Position numbers and translations under genes: made by a program
Notes under the pieces: model-generated
The model's input: the letters and a program-made list of their open reading frames with translations, nothing else
The model's database searches: none
Told to the model about the DNA's origin: nothing
Assembly (NCBI GenBank): GCA_013204105.1
Contig: JABMOM010000011.1
Coordinates: 1-43,808, forward strand
Origin: Flavobacteriales bacterium
GTDB taxonomy: Bacteria; Bacteroidota; Bacteroidia; Flavobacteriales_G; Salibacteraceae
Direction of reading: 5' to 3'
Length of the DNA stretch: 43,808 bases
Part shown: in pieces, positions 40,540 through 43,808 of the stretch
Numbering within the stretch: the stretch's first letter is position 1
Layout of the letters: every line of letters starts with the position of its first letter

Positions 40540-43500
40540 TAGGTTACCCGAACCGTCCGTTGTTAGAACCTGTCCATTTGAGCCATCTGATGTGGGGTAG
40601 GACAATGTATCAACTCCATCGCTCGTGCGGAAGGTTCCGTTGATTTGCGCAATGTCGTTATCGAATTCGCCGTAGATCAATGGACTGGCAGAACTGGAAT
40701 TTTCGATGAAGAGTCGATTGTCTGCAGAGTCGTTGTTTCCGGCGGAGTATCCTAGCTTGATGCTTCCAGATGTGGTGGCTCCTGTAGATAAGCGACCCGC
40801 ATTGAATCCAAGGAAAGTGTTGTTGTCGCCTTCTTCCACCAAGATGCCTGCTCCTGACCCCATGATTACGTTGGATTGGCCATTGACCATGTTTTGCGCT
40901 GATCGCTCGCCAATGAATACGTTGAAACTGCCGGTATTGTGCAAGTAGCCTGCACTTGCTCCTAAGGCAGTATTCTTTTGGCCAGTGACATGGCTTGGCA
41001 TTGCTCGATAGCCGATAGCTGTATTCTCATTATCCTCATTCTGGTCCAACGATAAATATCCGAATGCCGCGTTTCGAGATCCTGTGGTACCGGATCCCAT
41101 GGAGTAAGCCCCAAACGTGGTGTTGAAGGTTGATCCACTATTGTATATGTACGCATTGTCGCCAAAAGCGGTATTGGCAAAGGTCGAGGAGTAATCATCA
41201 TTGCGTCCGGTATTGCTTCCATAATACAGGTTGCCATTCGTCCCGTACACTTCTACGCGACCACTGTCAAAATTTATTTGTTGCGTTCCGCCCATATAGA
41301 AGTGGATTGCATCGTCGTCCACTAGACCGCTGTCTGCTTCAATCCTTGTATCACCATCGGCATCGGTGATCCGCGTACTATCCTGGGGTGAGATGGCTTG
41401 AAAGGAAAGATTGCCAGAACCGTCTGTTGTTATTACTTGTCCGCTCGTACCGTCAGCCGTAGGGTAGGTGAGCGTGTCGCCCGCTAAGTTGTTGGTGCGG
41501 AAAGTGCCGCCAACTTGCAAAATATCGTTTGTGAAGTCACCCCAGATGAGCGGGCTGGCACTATTAGAGTTTTGGATGTAGAGCTTGTTGTTGGTGGTGT
41601 CATTGTACCCAGCTTGATATCCCAAGAATATATTTCCTGATTTGGTATGGTTTGCCGTGCCTCGACCTGCTTCGTATCCGAGCAACGTGTTGTTGCTTCC
41701 AGAGGTGTTGTAAAAATCTACATCAGCTCCGAGGAGTGTATTGTTGTTCGAGTTGGTATTCAGGATTCCAGCGCGATTTCCAATGTTCGTGTTTCCTGTG
41801 CCGGTTCCATTGCTGTAAAGCGAAGATTCACCGATCGAAACGTTTCCATATCCTCCTGTTGCGTTTCGCTGAGAATGTCTACCGATGGCCACAATGCTAT
41901 TTCCTGTGCTGCTTGATTCTAATGCTCGATCTCCAATGGCTACGTTTTGCTTACTGCCACTGTTATCTGCATCTCCGGCGTTCAAGCCAATGTAGACGCT
42001 ATTACCCGTGTTGGTCACATGCAAACGTCTTCCATCCATGATGTAGTTTTCGGTGCCGGCTATATCAAAGCGAATTTGATCCTCGTCTACCAATTCTTCT
42101 ACTTGAATTTTCGTGTCATTATCCCCATCCGCGACTTGAGTGCTGTCACCAGCATCATTCGCTTCCCAAGTAGCATTTCCATTTGCATCAGAAGTAAGTA
42201 CATATCCGTTTGATGCACCGTTTGGCAGTTTGAGGGTGTCGTCAATTTGTGTATTTCCTCCAACATGCAGAATCTCTGAAGGACTTGATGTGCCGATGCC
42301 CACATGGTTGCTATCAATGATCATGGCTACGCCAGAAGCCAATCCGGCTGCGTTTCCAAATGCAAACATCAGTTTTCCTGTCCCCTCGCCGTTTGCAGAT
42401 CCCGTGCTGATAAGCTTGTAATATCGTCCACCTGCCGAAGTGTTTGATAAATTCAACCAGGTTCCAATGGTATTCGATCCGCTCAGGGTGGTATGTACGA
42501 AACTAGAAGATGACACTTCGAGCTGGGCTCCGGGTGTATTCGAGCCAATGCCAACATTACCTGAGTTATCGATGTATAAGCCTTCATCATCTCCATCTCC
42601 AGAAATGAATCGGGTACCTGTTATCAGATTGGTGTCAAGAGTATGATCACCGAGATCGTCTCCAATAGTGGCTGCGAACGAGAGATTCCCGCTACCGTCG
42701 GTGGTTATTACCTCCCCATTAGCACCATCCGCGAGCGGATAGGTGAGAAGGTCTCCTCCTGTATTCAAAACTTGGAAGCTGCCTCCAATTCGAACGGTGT
42801 CGTTCAAGAAATCACCCCAGATGAGTGGATTCAAGGAAGAAGAGTTTTCGATGTATAACTGGCTGTTAGCGTTCGTATCACTATACCCAGCTTCGAATCC
42901 GATGAATACGTTGCTTGAACCTGCATTGTGATCTCCTGCCCAAGCTCCTATCGCAGTATTGTTGTTCCCGTTGTTGTTGGCCAGGGTCCTGAAACCAATG
43001 GCCGTGTTTAAATCGCCTGTGGTAGTCGCTTCCCCGGAAGCGCGCCATCCAACGGCTACATTACCACTGCCCGTAGTGTTTGCTGACAAAGCTTGATTAC
43101 CGACGCTGATGTTCCGCTCTCCGGTAGTTGTCGAAGCCGAAGCATCCGCACCTACAGCCGTGTTCTCTTTACCGGTAGAAATGGTCAATGCTTGTGCTCC
43201 AACAGCAGTATTGGCAAAGCCACTATCAACAGTAGCAAGTGCACCCGAACCAAATGCGGTATTGCTAAATCCTGTGCCGTTTGAAGAGAGGGCATTGCCA
43301 CCCATGCCTAGATTCGATGAGGCCGCGATGACATTGACCCGCCCGTCGTAAAAACGATAGCGCTCTTGTCCGCTGATCTCAATGACAACCGTGCTATCGC
43401 TCGGGTCGATGTACACTTTGGAATCGAAAAGTCCGATTCGCGTGGAGTCTTCGCCAATGCTGGAGAGATCGACCATGAAGGTCGAATCGTTTTCAACGAT

Positions 43501-43808
43501 TGTTAGCGCATTGGTCAAGGAGTCGAATGTGACGCTGTTAATGCGTTCATTCAACGAGTCCGTGTCTTCATCCTCAAGCACATGCGCTGCTATCAGCGAG
43601 TCAAGAATGAAAATGCTGTCCTGATTGATTTGGATTTGAGCGTCCAATCCAAGAATGTCCAGAGCGTTGGTGGCAATATCCGCTTGCGCAGCAGCAATGG
43701 AATCCGAGTTCGTCTGAATGTTGGTTGCGTTAGCAGCAATATCGGCTTGAGCTGCAGCGATGGAGTCTGCGTTCTCTTGAATATTCGCGATGTTGGTGGC
43801 GATATCCG
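40537..43808 (-). CDS. N-terminal (5'-incomplete) part of a giant coiled-coil/beta-roll fibre-like protein
   Basis: Runs off the right edge; the TTG at 43647 is not a real start because the frame is open to 43808. About 1089 visible codons. It opens with a 21-residue coiled-coil repeat (DIATN-ANIQENADSIAAAQA). Then come three supermodules, each with a YadA-head-like left-handed beta-roll (NTAVGAQAL, NTAIGAWAG, NVFIGFEAGY types of about 14-16 residues), a segment NKLYIQNS--ASPLIWGDF-ND, and LTYP-ADG-GQVITTDGSGNLSF. The supermodules lie near 43300-42680, 42010-41390 and 41220-40540. GIG--TPSEILHVGG motifs mark fibre-type segments. It ends at a TAG and continues as the 38386 entry. Probably a trimeric extracellular fibre; the export signal is outside the window. 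Confidence 0.82.
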   Translation of the reverse strand, partial: DIATNIANIQENADSIAAAQADIAANATNIQTNSDSIAAAQADIATNALDILGLDAQIQINQDSIFILDSLIAAHVLEDEDTDSLNERINSVTFDSLTNALTIVENDSTFMVDLSSIGEDSTRIGLFDSKVYIDPSDSTVVIEISGQERYRFYDGRVNVIAASSNLGMGGNALSSNGTGFSNTAFGSGALATVDSGFANTAVGAQALTISTGKENTAVGADASASTTTGERNISVGNQALSANTTGSGNVAVGWRASGEATTTGDLNTAIGFRTLANNNGNNNTAIGAWAGDHNAGSSNVFIGFEAGYSDTNANSQLYIENSSSLNPLIWGDFLNDTVRIGGSFQVLNTGGDLLTYPLADGANGEVITTDGSGNLSFAATIGDDLGDHTLDTNLITGTRFISGDGDDEGLYIDNSGNVGIGSNTPGAQLEVSSSSFVHTTLSGSNTIGTWLNLSNTSAGGRYYKLISTGSANGEGTGKLMFAFGNAAGLASGVAMIIDSNHVGIGTSSPSEILHVGGNTQIDDTLKLPNGASNGYVLTSDANGNATWEANDAGDSTQVADGDNDTKIQVEELVDEDQIRFDIAGTENYIMDGRRLHVTNTGNSVYIGLNAGDADNSGSKQNVAIGDRALESSSTGNSIVAIGRHSQRNATGGYGNVSIGESSLYSNGTGTGNTNIGNRAGILNTNSNNNTLLGADVDFYNTSGSNNTLLGYEAGRGTANHTKSGNIFLGYQAGYNDTTNNKLYIQNSNSASPLIWGDFTNDILQVGGTFRTNNLAGDTLTYPTADGTSGQVITTDGSGNLSFQAISPQDSTRITDADGDTRIEADSGLVDDDAIHFYMGGTQQINFDSGRVEVYGTNGNLYYGSNTGRNDDYSSTFANTAFGDNAYIYNSGSTFNTTFGAYSMGSGTTGSRNAAFGYLSLDQNEDNENTAIGYRAMPSHVTGQKNTALGASAGYLHNTGSFNVFIGERSAQNMVNGQSNVIMGSGAGILVEEGDNNTFLGFNAGRLSTGATTSGSIKLGYSAGNNDSADNRLFIENSSSASPLIYGEFDNDIAQINGTFRTSDGVDTLSYPTSDGSNGQVLTTDGSGNL
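40540..43300 (-). repeat. Three long supermodules (beta-roll plus GSGNLSF linker)
   Basis: Copies at roughly 42680-43300, 41390-42010 and 40540-41220. Shared elements in order: YadA-head-like beta-roll, SQLYIENSSS/NKLYIQNSNS/NRLFIENSSS, PLIWGDF or PLIYGEF, and TTDGSGNL. Intervening sequence between the first and second copies is longer and includes fibre segments. Boundaries approximate. Confidence 0.8.
43681..43806 (-). repeat. 63-bp tandem repeat (21-residue coiled-coil unit) at the window edge
   Basis: Two units, 43806-43744 and 43743-43681, encode DIATNIANIQENADSIAAAQA and DIAANATNIQTNSDSIAAAQA. A third begins (DIATNALDIL) and diverges. 21 residues equals three heptads, and hydrophobic positions fit a coiled coil. 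The array continues beyond the window. Confidence 0.85.

Noticed and set aside
43681-43806. 63-bp repeats as a CRISPR array
   Set aside because: The repeats are contiguous coding units without spacers and keep the reading frame.

Overview
The window looks like a chromosomal segment from a marine-type member of the Bacteroidota, probably Flavobacteriales. The placement rests on a PorP/SprF-family protein, type A and type B type IX secretion (T9SS) C-terminal sorting domains, several PD40 (WD40-like) plus OmpA proteins, a TonB receptor with a carboxypeptidase-regulatory-like N-terminus, and repeated TAnnTTTG promoter elements upstream of genes. Genus cannot be decided from this sequence. Ordinary housekeeping genes are mixed with very large surface or periplasmic proteins; I see no phage, transposase, CRISPR array or rRNA.

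Layout. 1-258: a tRNA-Leu(CAG) on the minus strand whose 3' end and terminator are tandemly duplicated. 403-9453: SDR oxidoreductase, a BNR/VPS10-type secreted propeller protein, thiol peroxidase (tpx), a secreted protein with a T9SS type A tail, an AIM24/TIGR00266 protein, a MORN-like secreted protein, and a coupled trio (ChaN-like protein, acyl-CoA thioesterase, alpha/beta hydrolase). 9674-15894: one giant PD40-PKD-Ig-like-OmpA protein split by a frameshift. 15907-17316: FAH-family hydrolase and DEDDh exonuclease. 17347-22930: two PD40/OmpA paralogues, the second interrupted by an in-frame TAA. 22999-26850: a 2-oxoacid dehydrogenase E2 and a divergent TonB-dependent receptor. 26875-30121: a three-gene signalling operon (YfiR-like, TPR, HAMP-SpoIIE phosphatase). 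30233-43808: a tightly overlapping minus-strand operon running off the right edge.

The right-hand operon is the most interesting part. In transcription order it encodes a very long coiled-coil/beta-roll tail-fibre-like protein with a lectin-like C-terminus (interrupted by an in-frame TAG), a second fibre-like protein, a small protein resembling the fibre N-terminal module, a protein with a T9SS type B sorting domain, a PorP/SprF-family outer-membrane protein, and a 1341-residue TPR/PD40/Ig-like protein ending in two OmpA domains. Stop and start codons overlap at most junctions (TAATG, ATGA). My inference is a surface fibre made together with its T9SS-linked anchoring and export partners.

Three giant surface-protein genes each carry exactly one disruption (frameshift near 12.53 kb, TAA at 22262-22264, TAG at 40537-40539) with otherwise intact, clearly homologous coding sequence on both sides. 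Sequencing error, recent pseudogenization, and less likely recoding, remain open. Gene calls come from reading translations and motifs by eye, without database searches.
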